The position numbers and the translations under genes were made by a program. A stretch of 64,000 nt of DNA from Branchinecta lynchi (lineage: Eukaryota; Arthropoda; Branchiopoda; Anostraca; Branchinectidae): positions 17,079,508 through 17,143,507 of the forward strand of contig JAKZAP010000007.1 of assembly GCA_023053575.1 (NCBI GenBank), in the 5' to 3' direction. Positions 44,254 through 54,985 of the stretch are shown here, piece by piece. How positions within the stretch are numbered: the first letter of the stretch is position 1; every line of letters begins with the position of its first letter. The notes beneath the pieces were generated by a model that was given only the letters and a program-made list of their open reading frames with translations, made no database searches and was not told the origin of the DNA.

Positions 44254-45300
44254 AACAAAACCAAAGGTTTCGATGGGATCCCAAAAGTTCAAATTAGATC
44301 CAGACAATTGGGTCTTTTCTTCGCCAGATCCAGTCTTCGCCAGACTCCTTTAACACTTTTACTATTACAATTTAGAAACAGACTAAGGCCAAATAGCTAA
44401 TCATATGAAAAATCAAGTTCAGAAATGGATTCAGCATGCGCGTTTACCCCTTTAAATCATATCTATTTTGACGAGACAGATCGAAACTTCCTGCCTTACT
44501 TCTGCCAATTTTCTGGTTTCGGCGGAATTCCGGAACTACTTGTCCGGCGAAACAAGTAGCTCAAAAACAAATTCAGCATGTCTCCTTACCACTAGATCCA
44601 ACCTCTAATCAACTTCAGATTAAACTTTTACTCTTAACAAATTTTCTGGTTTCAGCCTGATTCCGAGCGATCTATACGTCCGGTGAGAAAATGATTGTCA
44701 TATGCGAATTCAGCATGTCTACTTGCCCACAAATCGAAAATCTTATCAAATTGAAGTAAATTTTTTACTTTAAACAAATTCTCCGGTTTTAGCCGGATTC
44801 CGGCCGAACTTATGGTCCGGCGAGAAAATAATTTTCATATTCGGACTCAGCACGTTTCCTTGCTCTTAAATCGAACCATAAATATTCTTTGAGCCCAAGC
44901 TAACTTTGAATAAATCGAACCTCCAATCAACTTCCTATTAAACTTTTACTTTTCACAAATTTTCCGGTTTTCGTCGGATTCCGGGTGAACTATTTGTCTG
45001 GCGAGAAAATAAATTTCATATTCGGATTCAGCATGTCTCCTTACCCCTGATTTGACTATTTCATTAGCTTTTAAAAAAAAAATTTTGCTCCCCTTAATTT
45101 CAAACCCCTCCCCACCCCTAAATATAGAGCTACATAGCCCATCTTCGAACTTGACCTGTAGTTTGACCTAAAGAGTCCTCACGCCAAGTTTGATCAAAAT
45201 ATATCAACCCCTTCGAGAGTTATCGTGCTAACAGACGGACAGACGGACAACTTTTGCGATGTCATAGGTATCCCTCCACTTACGTTTTGGGATCCGAAAA
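44254..45300 (-). mobile_element. HEL-A copy E
   Basis: Right end AACAAAACCAAAGGTTTCGA and GGGATCCC (44275), core units of about 137 bp, GACGGACAGACGGACAAC microsatellite (45235-45250) and left end CTTACGTTTTGGGATCCG at 45300. An R4 tail fragment (TTTGAGCCCAAGCTAACTTT, 44890) is inserted in a core unit. Confidence 0.8.
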
Positions 45301-46633
45301 ACACATAAAAATCAAAGGACGTTTTGCAATCAGGCCCGTCTTCATCTACTCTCATTGCTCACGAAGCCGATTTATTTTTAACGTCGCACTGGAGGAAAAT
45401 TCCTATCATCAAATCGTTTTCTTTTAAAATACAAAGAATCTTTGTAAGAGACTAACATGAAAATGTACGCCAGAAGCAAAATCAGCCTGCTTTTTACTTA
45501 AATCGAGAGATACGAGTACATAACAGATCGTGTTAAAATTTGGGTTAAAACTGCGCGCTGCAGGGTGAAACTCATGATTTGAAAACTGTCTTTTGCCGAT
45601 CTTGGAAGCTCAAATCTGACAATCATACTTCTAATTCTGGCAAAATATGGTTAAAAAATCTCTTCGTATCCGAACGACTACAAACTAGTCGAACTAGTCT
45701 CTTTGTGTCAATCTGGCAAGGTTGAAACAAGCGACAGAGAATTCAATTCCTTAAGTCTCAATCGCTCGAGAACACATAACTGCCCATGTCGAAGATGGAG
45801 TTAACCCAGTTTCTTGGTAACCCTGAACTGGCCTAACTGACTTTTCCGGGCTTTCTACAAGCCCCCATTTAGCTTTCGTGGGTGAGCGCCCAGTTTAGCT
45901 GAAGTTGTGTGGTCAGGCGTTCTGCGAGCACCCAGTTTAGCTCAATTTTTGTAGTCGGGCGCTCGCCGACCACTTTAGCTTTTTTCTTTGTTCGAAGGGT
46001 GGTGGTATCCCCCCCCCTTCCCCCCATAGCGACGCTCCGGTTCACTACACGACCATTTTTTTTCAGCTAAACCTTCTACAAACTTTCCAACTGTCCGGTC
46101 AGACCAACGTCCTTCATTTACTAGCAATGCAACTAAATAATGTGACCTTTGCTATTTAATGAATGAAGGTTGAATTGTCCCATGTTGAGGGACGCAGGAC
46201 TGAGATAAAAACAAAGTCTCTAAACTCAGCTCAAAGATTTCCATTCACTAGTGCAGAAAGTCTAGAGATCACATTTGTTAGGACAGGGAGAGACAAAAAC
46301 TATTGCAGCAACTCGATAGCTGTCATTACCCTGTGCTCTATGTGCTCTATCAAGAAGATCAAAATTTTAAAAGCTGGTGATTAGTCTTATACTTGCTCTA
46401 GCTGTTTTCTCTAATTTGATTGCTATTATGGCTGGCTCAATTAAAGAAGATCACAAGGTTCAGTTCGCAGATTGATGACAAAAAGTGTTTTCACAAAGAA
46501 GTTAGGAAGTGAAGACAATGTCTCGTCGAACATTAAAGTACCACCCCATCGTTTCCTGAAATGGGGGGACATCACATGGCAAGCTTATTATCTACCATAT
46601 TACCCCAACTGGCAGTGACGCTTCTACTCACAG
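45301..46633. other. Intergenic; small minisatellite at 45868-45985
   Basis: Two to three units of about 55 bp sharing GCGCCCAGTTTAGCTGAAGT / GAGCACCCAGTTTAGCTCAA / GACCACTTTAGCTTTTT. C run near 46010. No exon recognised. Confidence 0.45.
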
Positions 46634-46776
46634 CACTGTAAAAAGTTTCTCCAAGTAATGATTAAAGTTAACTACAGTATTTGCTACTGGGATTATCTTT
46701 TTATCTTTTCTTTTCATTATCTTTTCAGAGACAAGATTAATCTCAGTAGCAAATACTGCAAGATTTTTATTTAGTG
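46634..46776 (+). mobile_element. MITE M1 copy b
   Basis: CACTGTAAAAAGTTTCTCC, then the paired GCAGTATTTG-type arms (CAGTATTTGCTACTGGGATT / AATCTCAGTAGCAAATACTG), ending TTTTTATTTAGTG. Confidence 0.8.
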
Positions 46777-47512
46777 AACTGCTGTAAAAAAAAACTCTCT
46801 AAGCTATTTTCTGATACATAAATCTGTGAGGATGAAACAAGGCACATCGAAAAAATTGTGGAGAATGTCATGAAACAATCGCAATCCCACATTTCATTTC
46901 TTCTCAACAATCCCTTAATATTGTCTATTTCTTCATTGATTGTCCATTGACAAAATCCAATCAGATAGTTTTTTCCCTCATTCTCTTGACAAGTCTATCT
47001 GATGTAAGCTACCAAGGACGCACCTTACACATTTAGCGCAGATTTAGTTTAGTACCACAACTTTCTGAATGACGGGAGTTATTTAATTTTAGTAGCCTAC
47101 TAAAATTAGGACCATCTTCCTAACTGTCATTTTTCATGGGGCAGAGAGTTGAAACTCAAGCCACATTGGGTCCATTCTCTAATTCCCCGAAACCACAATT
47201 AATGGAGAACCCTCACTTAATTGTCACACTTGTTGTTATGCTCTTCTGGATTCAAAATTTGTCAGTCCCTCCTGTCAGTCGAAGGAACTTGGACTGCTCC
47301 TTTAGACATTTTTAATTTAATTTCATAAAAAAAACATATAAATTAAACATATAATTTACCATTAACAGCCACTTTTAAGACAAAAGAATCCTGATTGTGG
47401 CAGACGCGAAATCTTGAGGACAGCATGCAGGTCAATACTCCATTGAGTGGAATGCCTCTAGTCCTGCTCTAGTCTTTGTCTTGTTTACTCAATAATCGAC
47501 TGAGGCAAAAGA
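46777..47512. other. Intergenic, nothing assigned
   Basis: A small palindrome AATTTTAGTAGCCTACTAAAATT at about 47084-47106. Nothing else recognised. Confidence 0.35.
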
Positions 47513-47825
47513 CACATATCCGACGAAAAATTTGTAGCCTGTGTAGTTGTATGATAGTTGTGCGAAAAAGTTACATGTTTTGATATGTAATAGTAAAGAA
47601 TACTATCATTAATGTGCCTTAAATTGGGTCAATCTTAAGCAGTAGTATCCAGTAGCATCCTGTCTTGCTATAGTAGCATCCAGTCTTGCTAAAAGTAGCA
47701 TGCAGTAGAATGCAGTAACACGGTAGCCTTGAAGTAAAAGCATGTAGCAGTATCAGTCATACTGCATGCTACTTTTTCGTAATACTTCATACTACTTTTT
47801 TGAAATAAATTTTTCATCGGGTAGA
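47513..47825 (+). mobile_element. MITE M3 copy a
   Basis: Ends TCCGACGAAAAATTTGTAG and AAATTTTTCATCGGGTA are inverted. The interior is rich in GTAGTATCCAGTAGCATCC and ATGCTACTTTTTC words. Copies b (inverted, 220 bp away) and c (62209-62508). Confidence 0.8.
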
Positions 47826-48037
47826 TAGCCACAAATTCAGAGAAGTGTTAAAAGATACATACTGTACCTCCAGTACTGCTCTAGTATGTCCTCTTTGTTG
47901 CAGTCTTGTCTTCTTGTTAGTGCCTTGTCAGGGGTTAAAGCAAAGCTGTTTCATTTAGTCTTGTTAGATGCTGGTCAGACGTCAGACAAACAATTCCGTC
48001 TCTGGGCCTAATACAAGTATCATAATAATCTGGCCCT

Positions 48038-48345
48038 GATTAAAAATTTATCTCAAAATAGTACTATGAAATATTACGAACAAGTAGCTTGCAGTACTAA
48101 CTGATGCTACTACATGCTTCTACTACCGTGTTACTGCATAGCCTACTACTATATATATGCTACTATTAGCAAGACTGGATGCTACTATGGCAAGACAGGA
48201 TACTACTGGATACTACTACTTAAGACTGGACCACATTAAGATTGAAGCACATTAAATTATCGTATTCTTTGCTATTACATAGCCTAGTATTACATGCAAC
48301 TTTTTCATACTACTACCATACTACTACGCAGCTAACAAAAACTTT
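48038..48345 (-). mobile_element. MITE M3 copy b, inverted
   Basis: Minus-strand copy of M3: TAAAAATTTATCTCAAAAT, TGCTACTACATGC, CTACCGTGTTACTGCAT, GCAAGACAGGATACTACTGG, and CTTTGCTATTACAT. Together with copy a it forms an inverted pair of about 300-bp arms around a 212-bp spacer. Confidence 0.75.
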
Positions 48346-48689
48346 GTCTGAGCACTCTGTGAAAGTGGATCCTGGGTAGACTGACAAGACAAAAGCCAGG
48401 CCAAAGCAAGAAAGCCTGAGGCTGAGCCAGTTAGGCTTTAGTTCGTTAGTCAGGGAATCCAAAGCCCAAAGGGCAAAGGCAAAAGGGGTTGTTCTCTGAA
48501 TATAACAAAAATACAGAAGAATGCACCTTAATTGTTCAGTCCTGTTGCACGACATGAAAATGAAGCAAAACCAGCAGTGCCAGATTGGAACCAGTCGGTT
48601 CAAAGCTGGATCGTTTCAGTTTCAGCTTCACTTCAATTCGCTTGCTTGCCCGCATTTGAATCTGCTGAAAATGAAGATATGAAGTTCTG

Positions 48690-49045
48690 AAAGTACATTA
48701 ATTGCGTTTTTGCAGATACCATCGTATCTGATACCAAGGTCTAAAGTCGTTTGTGCAGTTATTGCGCTGTCTGATATTCAGATACCACGGTCCGAGCGTG
48801 GTATCTGAAAAGTCATCTCACTTTCATGAAATTTTGTCAAATTGGTGAGGAAGAACTTTTGCGCTTAGTGATGTAACTGGATATCAGTTTTTCTTTTGCG
48901 ATGACTTCGAAAAGTGCAATTTCGGCAATAGTCGTTTTTGCAGAGAAACCGTGTATCAGATACCACGGTAACCGCAAAAATGACTAACTGCAGATCGTAA
49001 CAGATACCACGAATCTGCAAAACACGGCTAGTATAAAAGTAACTG
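48690..49045. repeat. Foldback of GGTATCTG/CAGATACC words
   Basis: Left GCGTTTTTGCAGATACCATC and right GATACCACGAATCTGCAAAA are inverted. Internal CAGATACCACGG...CGTGGTATCTG (48781-48809) and AGATACCACGGTAACCGCAA repeat the theme. Ends uncertain. Confidence 0.5.
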
Positions 49046-49222
49046 CGAGATCGTTAGTGGTCCCGACAGTTGTTACCAAACATTATATGTTCCACACCGC
49101 GTCTGTCGGTCCGTCACTCTGTTAAACTTTTGCTGGTTCAGGCCCTTCCAGCCGGGCATACTCGGTCGATCTAACTTGTCTTTCCTAGGGCAAGAATCAC
49201 CTCGATTGCATGAGTCAAGGAG

Positions 49223-49253
<31 letters not shown>

Positions 49254-49702
49254 ATTGCTTTCAAAAGATTTTTATTTACAGTATCACTTCCGAAAATTCA
49301 AGATTTGTATATGGCGATCACAATGCTTTCTCTCACTTTTGCTAGGAACTTCCACATAAGCTAGGACGACGAAACCCTAGCTATGCTATTTTAAGGTCGC
49401 ATACGGCTTTTAATTTGTTCTGGATGTCTTGTCACCTGCGACAAGTACAACTCTCGAATGCGTCACCGGTACCTTGCCTTGCCGATACGGTTTTGGAGAT
49501 TGTAGGCTACTTGACGTGAGGAACGCCAAGGGTTTGTATTTAGCAAAAAATCTGATCGGAAGACGCCGACGAATCGGTGGCGTGACGAACATATTTCTAT
49601 CCGCCACCGCTGAATTAAATCAGGCGCGGCTTCGGGAACTAATTACAGTTCTGAAAAAGTTGTCACGCAGCTTTTGTTCTAGTAAAAATCAAGCGCTGGA
49701 AA
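49046..49702. other. Intergenic; HEL-B-like scraps and an unassigned frame
   Basis: 49097-49117 has GTCTGTCGGTCCGTC and 49340-49375 has ACTTCCACATAAGCTAGGAC as in the HEL-B left block, with a 21-C run between. From 49429 an open plus-strand frame (FGDCRLLDVRNAKGLYLAKN) of about 100 codons is not assigned. Confidence 0.4.
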
Positions 49703-49815
49703 AACAAGACCAAAGGTTCCGATGGGATCCCAATATTTGTAACGTTTATCATACTTCTTGATCCAGACAATCGAATCTTGTACATTTCCAAGTCTTCGCT
49801 AGAGCCCTTTAACAT
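49703..49815 (-). mobile_element. HEL-A right-end fragment (copy I)
   Basis: AACAAGACCAAAGGTTCCGA, GGGATCCC, then GATCCAGACAATCGAATCTT and TTTAACATTTTTGCTA, the G/H subfamily right end. It stops where the Penelope-like coding sequence begins. Confidence 0.7.
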
Positions 49816-50590
49816 TTTTGCTATTTATACCATAAATGATGCACAGAAGCTGCCCTACATAGATGTCTTGATTGCTAACAGTGAAGGAAGTCTTGTCTGC
49901 TCAGTCTACCGAAAACCCACCCACAACGATCGTTACCTACCATACGATTCTTACCAGCCAGAATATGAGAAACGCGGAGTAGTTATCTCACTAGTCGACC
50001 GAGCCATCAAAATTTGCGATGAAAATCTCCTAGATGACGAACTTTGCCACATTCGGGGACGTCCTGTTTGGAAACAAATACCCCGTTCAACTGGTTGAAC
50101 AGATCATCAGAAGACTACTAAATCTGCATTCAGCCCTCAAAGATACTGTAAGTTCCACTGATATTTGCGAGGTGGAAGAAAAAAATGCCCGAGTTTACCT
50201 TCCGTACGTCCGTGGAGTGACCGAAAAATTGTCCAAAAGCTTGAAAAAATACAACATCCAAGTCTTTCACAGAACCCAAAATACTTTGCTGTCTTACCTA
50301 AACTCCGGAAAAGGTAAAGTCCCAAATCAGTACCAAAGAGGCATTTATTCAACCACCCTGGTGATTGCGGAAAGCGTTACGTAGGAAGGACAGAGAGAAC
50401 TTTCGGAAAACGACTTGCAGAGGCATGAACAAGAAATTGACCACGCCCTCTCCAACGGACACCGTCAAATCTGCACTTGCAGAACACATTTTCGTAAACC
50501 CATCCCATTCAGTATCTTTTGAAAAAAGCCCAAAATTTTTGCAACATGCAGCGGACTCCATCAAACCATTCGAGAAGGCCGCTTGAGATA
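49815..50590 (+). mobile_element. Penelope-like retroelement remnant (RT C-terminus and GIY-YIG endonuclease)
   Basis: In order: KLPYIDVLIANSEGSLVCSV then YRKPTHNDRYL and SLVDRAIKICDE, the conserved region C-terminal to the RT palm of Penelope-like elements; then FGNKYPVQLVEQIIRRLL; LPYVRGVTEKLSKSLKKY; RGIYSTTL...GDCGKRYVGRTERTFGKR, the GIY-YIG core; and SALAEHIFVNPSHSVSFE. Frameshifts near 50050, 50355 and 50425 break the frame, so it is dead. The RT catalytic core is missing. HEL-A sequence abuts on both sides. Confidence 0.9.
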
Positions 50591-50593
50591 AAG

Positions 50594-52002
50594 AACAAGA
50601 CCAAAGGTTTCGATGGGATCCCAAAAAATCAATATCTGATCCAGACAACTGGGTCTTGTCTTAGCCAGATCCAGTCTTCGCCAGGACTCCTTGAACATTT
50701 TTACAATTAAAATTCAGAAACAGATTAAGGCCAAATAGCTAATCACCTGAGAAAACCAAGTTCAGATTTGGATTCAGCATGTGTGTTTACCCCTATAAGT
50801 CATATCTGTTTTGACGAAAACTTCCTGCCACTTCTGCCAATTTCCCGGTTCCGGCCGAACTCCAGAACTACTTGTCCCGGCGAAAAAAGAAAGCTCAAAG
50901 ACGAAATCAGGGTATCTTCTTTCCCCAGTAATGAACATCTAATCAACTTCAAATAGAAATTTAGCTTATAACAAATTTTCCGATTCCAGCCGGATTCCGG
51001 TCGAACTATATGTCCGGGTAAAATACGATTGTCACACAGGGACTCAGCATCTCTTCTTACCCCTAATTCGCTTATCTAATCAACTAGAAATAAAACTTTG
51101 ACTTCCAACAGTTTTCCGGTTTTGGCCGGATTCCGGACGAACTACATGTCTGGGTAGAAAACTTGTTTCACATAAGTGTTCAGCATGTCTTCTTGCCCTA
51201 AATCGAACATCCAATCAACTCCAAATTAAACTTTTAATTTTGACAAACTTTCCGGTTTGGGGCGGATTCCGGTCGAAATACTTGTCCGTCGAGAAAATAG
51301 TTTTCACCATCGTCTTCAGCATGTCTCCCCTACCTCTAAATCGAACATTTAATCAACTTCAAATAAAACTTTTACTTTCAACAAACTTTCCGGTTTGGGC
51401 CGGATTCCGGGCGAAATACCTGTCCATCGAGAAAATAGTTTTCACCATCGTCTTCAGCATGTCTTCCTACCCCTAAATCGAACATCTAATCAATTTCAAA
51501 TAAAACTTTTACTTTCAGCAAACTTTCCGGTTTGGGCCGGATTCCGGGCGAAATACTTGTCCGTCGAGAAAATAATTTTCACCATCGTCTTCAGCATGTC
51601 TTCCTACCCCTAAATCGAACATCTAATCAACTTCAAATAAAACTTTTACTTTCAACAAACTTTCCGGTTTTGGCCGGATTCCGGGCGAACTATTTGTCCG
51701 ATGACAAAATGGTTTTCACCATCGTGTTCAGCATGTCTTCTTACCCCATAATCGACTATCACATTAGCTGTTTCAAAATATTTTGTTTGTCCCTTAATTT
51801 CAATCCCCTCCCCCACCCCTAAATGTAGAGCTACAAAGCCCATCTACGAACTTGACTGGTCCGACGACCCAACGAACCTTCTCACCAAGTTTCATCAAAA
51901 TATCTCATTCCCTTCGAGAGTTATCGTGCTTACAGACGGACGGACGGACAACTTTTGCGATGTCATAGGTATCCCTCCACTTACGTTTTGGGATCCCAAA
52001 AA
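50594..52002 (-). mobile_element. HEL-A copy F
   Basis: Full 1.41-kb copy, inverted. Right end AACAAGACCAAAGGTTTCGA (50594), GGGATCCC (50615), eight core units, GACGGACGGACGGACAAC (51935), left end CCACTTACGTTTTGGGATCC (51998). It is the closest relative of copy A: their first core-unit regions agree at nearly every position compared. The GTCY tract is shorter (about three units against 13). Confidence 0.85.
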
Positions 52003-52489
52003 CCGAGCAGGCATTACCCGAGATACAGGCGAGTGGAAGAAAGTTTAAGCCTCAGTCCCTTATTAACAACAGAACCGAAGTCGATCAAAATGCAGAAAAA
52101 AACGTTTCCTACCGTCGCCCCAATCGTGCAGCAAAAACAGCAGCCGTGTCAAAAATTAAATCTCAGCACTAGTTTTTCCGTGCAGTAATTATTCAAAGTG
52201 ATAAATACGGGCGAGTACTCCATAATAGAAACGTAGAACGAGGTTATCAATGAAATAATATTTAAGTTTTCGGTCCCTTATTAATAAGAAAACCGAAGTT
52301 GATCAAAATGCAGCCCCAATCGTGCAGCAAAAACAGCGTCCGTGTCAAAAGTTAAATCTCAGGACTAGTGTTTTCATTACAGTGGTATTTGAAGGTAATT
52401 TACTTTAATAAAACATTTATAATCGGTAGAAGCTTCGTATATTTATTACAGGTTTGTTTCCTTCCCCGACGTTCACCCAGAGGATTGAC
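52003..52489 (+). repeat. ~216-bp direct duplication related to the R4-ended element
   Basis: CAGTCCCTTATTAACAACAG...CCGAAGTCGATCAAAATGCAG at about 52052 recurs as GGTCCCTTATTAATAAGAAA...CCGAAGTTGATCAAAATGCAG at 52269, each followed by CCCCAATCGTGCAGCAAAAA. The block matches 36800-36890. Confidence 0.65.
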
Positions 52490-52620
52490 AGCCTGACGAG
52501 GACCCTTGCCAAGAAGGGCCGAAATATCGATGAAGAATCATAGCTGACGTATATCCGTTGCAACTTGTAAACATTGTTTGAATAAATGTTTCGAAGTCAG
52601 CTTGGGCTCAAAGAGTATTT
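52490..52620 (+). repeat. R4 copy (complete)
   Basis: Best full-length R4: CTGACGAGGACCC, CTTGCCAAGAAGGGCCGAAA, ATAGCTGACGTATATCCGTT, TTGTTTGAATAAATG and AGTCAGCTTGGGCTCAAAG. Confidence 0.8.
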
Positions 52621-53061
52621 AATCAGTGTAATGCTAATAGAGGATATTGGATACACTTTTAAGGGTAGAATCTCGGGACAATGAATGGAACTAATACGAA
52701 ACAGAACGAATTACTATCATATGTGCGACGTGTCCTTCAACAAGTATTCACATAAGTAGTGTACCTTTACCGTTGCAACTCGCTCGGTAACCGTTGGCGT
52801 GGAAAGGGAAAGCCCACTCACTGGACTATCTCAAACATGGTTGAAACCCAACTGACGTGGTTTGGATGTGTGACCAATATCCCCTGTACGTACGTACTTT
52901 ATTCAGGACACAAGCTTTTCACCACATGTTGAGGCCGTCTCTGAGCTGGCAACGTGAGAAGCACAAGGACATATTCCCTGAATAAGCACCGCTGAACCAG
53001 TGTACACAGCACCAGGACCCTTGGTGCCTTACTAACCGATTTTCGAACTCTTTCGTACTGT
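52621..53061. other. Intergenic, nothing assigned
   Basis: Nothing recognised. Confidence 0.35.
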
Positions 53062-54166
53062 GTTTTTGGGATCCCATAACGTAAGTGGAGGGATACCTAT
53101 GACATCACAAAAGTTGTCCGTCTGTCCGTCTGTAAGCACGATAACTCTCGAAGGGAATGAGATATTTTGATGAAACTTGGTGTGAGGATTCTTTGGGTCA
53201 TCGGGCAAGTCAAGTTCGTAGATGGGCTTTGTAGCCCTACGTTTAGGGGTGGGGTTTAAATTAAGGGGGCAAACAAAATATTTTGAAACAGCTAATGTGA
53301 TAGAGCATTATGGGGTAAGAAGACACGCTGAACACGACGGTGAAAACCATTTTGTCATCGGAAAAGTAGTTCGACCGGAATCCGGCTGAAACCGGAAAGT
53401 TTGTTAAAAGTAAAAATTGTATTTGAAGTTGATTAGATATTCGATACAGGGGTAGGAAGACATGATGGACACGATGGTCAGAAACATTTTCTAGACGGAC
53501 AAGTAGTTCGCCCAAAATCCGGCACAAACCGGAAAGTTTGTTAAAATTAAAAGTTTTATTTGGTGTTTATTAGATGTTCGATTTTAGGGCAAGAAGACAT
53601 ACTGAACTCGTATGTGAAAACAATTTTCTTTTCGCCCAGAATCCGGCCCAAACAGGAAAATTGTTAAAGTTTTATTTGTAGTTGATTAGAATAATCCGAG
53701 GATTTAGGGGTAAGAGGAGATGCTGAATACGTGTGTGACAATCATTTTTTACTCGGACATATAGTTCGACCGGAATCCGGCTGGAGTTGTTATAAGTTAA
53801 AGTTTTATTTGAAGTTGATTAGATGTTCATTATTGGAGAAAGAAGATACCACGAGTTCGTTTTTGAGCTTTTTTTCGCCAGACAAGTAGTTGCGGAGTTC
53901 GGCCGAAACCGGGAAATTGGCAGAAGTGGCAGGAATTTTTCGTCAAAAACAGATATGACATGTAGGAGTAAACACACACGCTGAATCCATATCTGAACTT
54001 TTCTCTTTTCTCAGAGGATTAGCTATTTCGCCTTAATCTGTTTCTGAATTTTAATAGTAAAACATGTTCAAGGAGACCTGGCGGAGACTATCTGGCTAAG
54101 ACAAGACCCAGTTGTCTGGATCAGATATTAAATTTTTGGGATCTCATCGAAACCTTTGGTCTTGTT
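53062..54166 (+). mobile_element. HEL-A copy C
   Basis: 1.1-kb copy: TTTTTGGGATCCC (53068), GTCCGTCTGTCCGTCTG, GATGAAACTTGGTGTGAGGA, core units, right end GGGATCTCATCGAAACC and GGTCTTGTT (54166). Confidence 0.85.
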
Positions 54167-54540
54167 ACTATTAGTATAATGCGCCGTATATTTGTAAACT
54201 CACTTTCTTATAATCCGATAAGTAGATAACTGTAACGATCGATGTATTTAGTGCCAATTCGGCGCTACGAGCTATGAATTGACAAAATATCCATCAATCT
54301 ACATTGCTATATTAATCGATTCTTGGATGGGTTTCTTTCGTCGTGGAGTATTTGCTCAGCAATAAACCGATTTTTCACTTATTTCCACTACTGGAAGACT
54401 TTATAACCTCATCACCAAAAGAGCGGCAGATTCTAGAATATGTAATGACTTGCTCTTCCGCGCTAGGGGAACGTCAGCAAAAAACGAGAAACGCAGACAC
54501 ACGTAACACAAAATTCATGGAACCCGAATAGCTCAGCGAA
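54167..54540. other. Intergenic, nothing assigned
   Basis: Nothing recognised before the hAT target duplication at 54541. Confidence 0.35.
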
Positions 54541-54779
54541 GCTCAGAAACAATGTTGGGAATTACTTCATGTAGCCTATTTGTTCTTTAAGTACTATTTA
54601 AGTACCCAATCGAAGAGCTTGGGTTTCGCTCAAGTCCAACTTTCTTGGATTACTTAATACTTATTACTTGAGTAAAATAATTAGGTACCTGAAGGCTTCA
54701 CGTACCGATATTTCAAGTACTGTCTCAAGTACATTCTGCTTAGCTCGATTAGCATATTACAATGCTTCTTTGGCAGCAT

Positions 54780-54848
54780 TATGAATTTTATTATATTTTT
54801 TTCTACTCGCCAGCTTTGGCGGATACAAATAAATGAATTGAATTGAAA
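54780..54848 (+). mobile_element. LINE 3' tail (L2-like)
   Basis: TTTTTCTACTCGCCAGCTTT, GGCGGATACAAATAAATGAA and ATTGA repeats, comparable to the L2 3' end GGCGGGCTACAAATAAA. Confidence 0.6.
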
Positions 54849-54985
54849 TCCGACAAGTAGAAGCCTTCAGAGAATCTGATGAAACTCAGGCGGACTGTGA
54901 AGTGGACTGCACATTGGGAAGCATACTACTAGATGTGGGTACTCTATTCAAAACTGCAAAGACTATGCACTACAAACGTGCAGTA

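Noticed and set aside
49429..49761. Upstream part of the Penelope-like reverse transcriptase
   Set aside because: No RT motifs, and a HEL-A end separates it from the recognised Penelope-like sequence.
52490..52560. R4 as a hammerhead ribozyme (CTGACGA ... stem ... GAAA)
   Set aside because: The core words occur, but no helix I pairing or correctly placed cleavage triplet could be drawn, and other copies lose the CTGANGA word.
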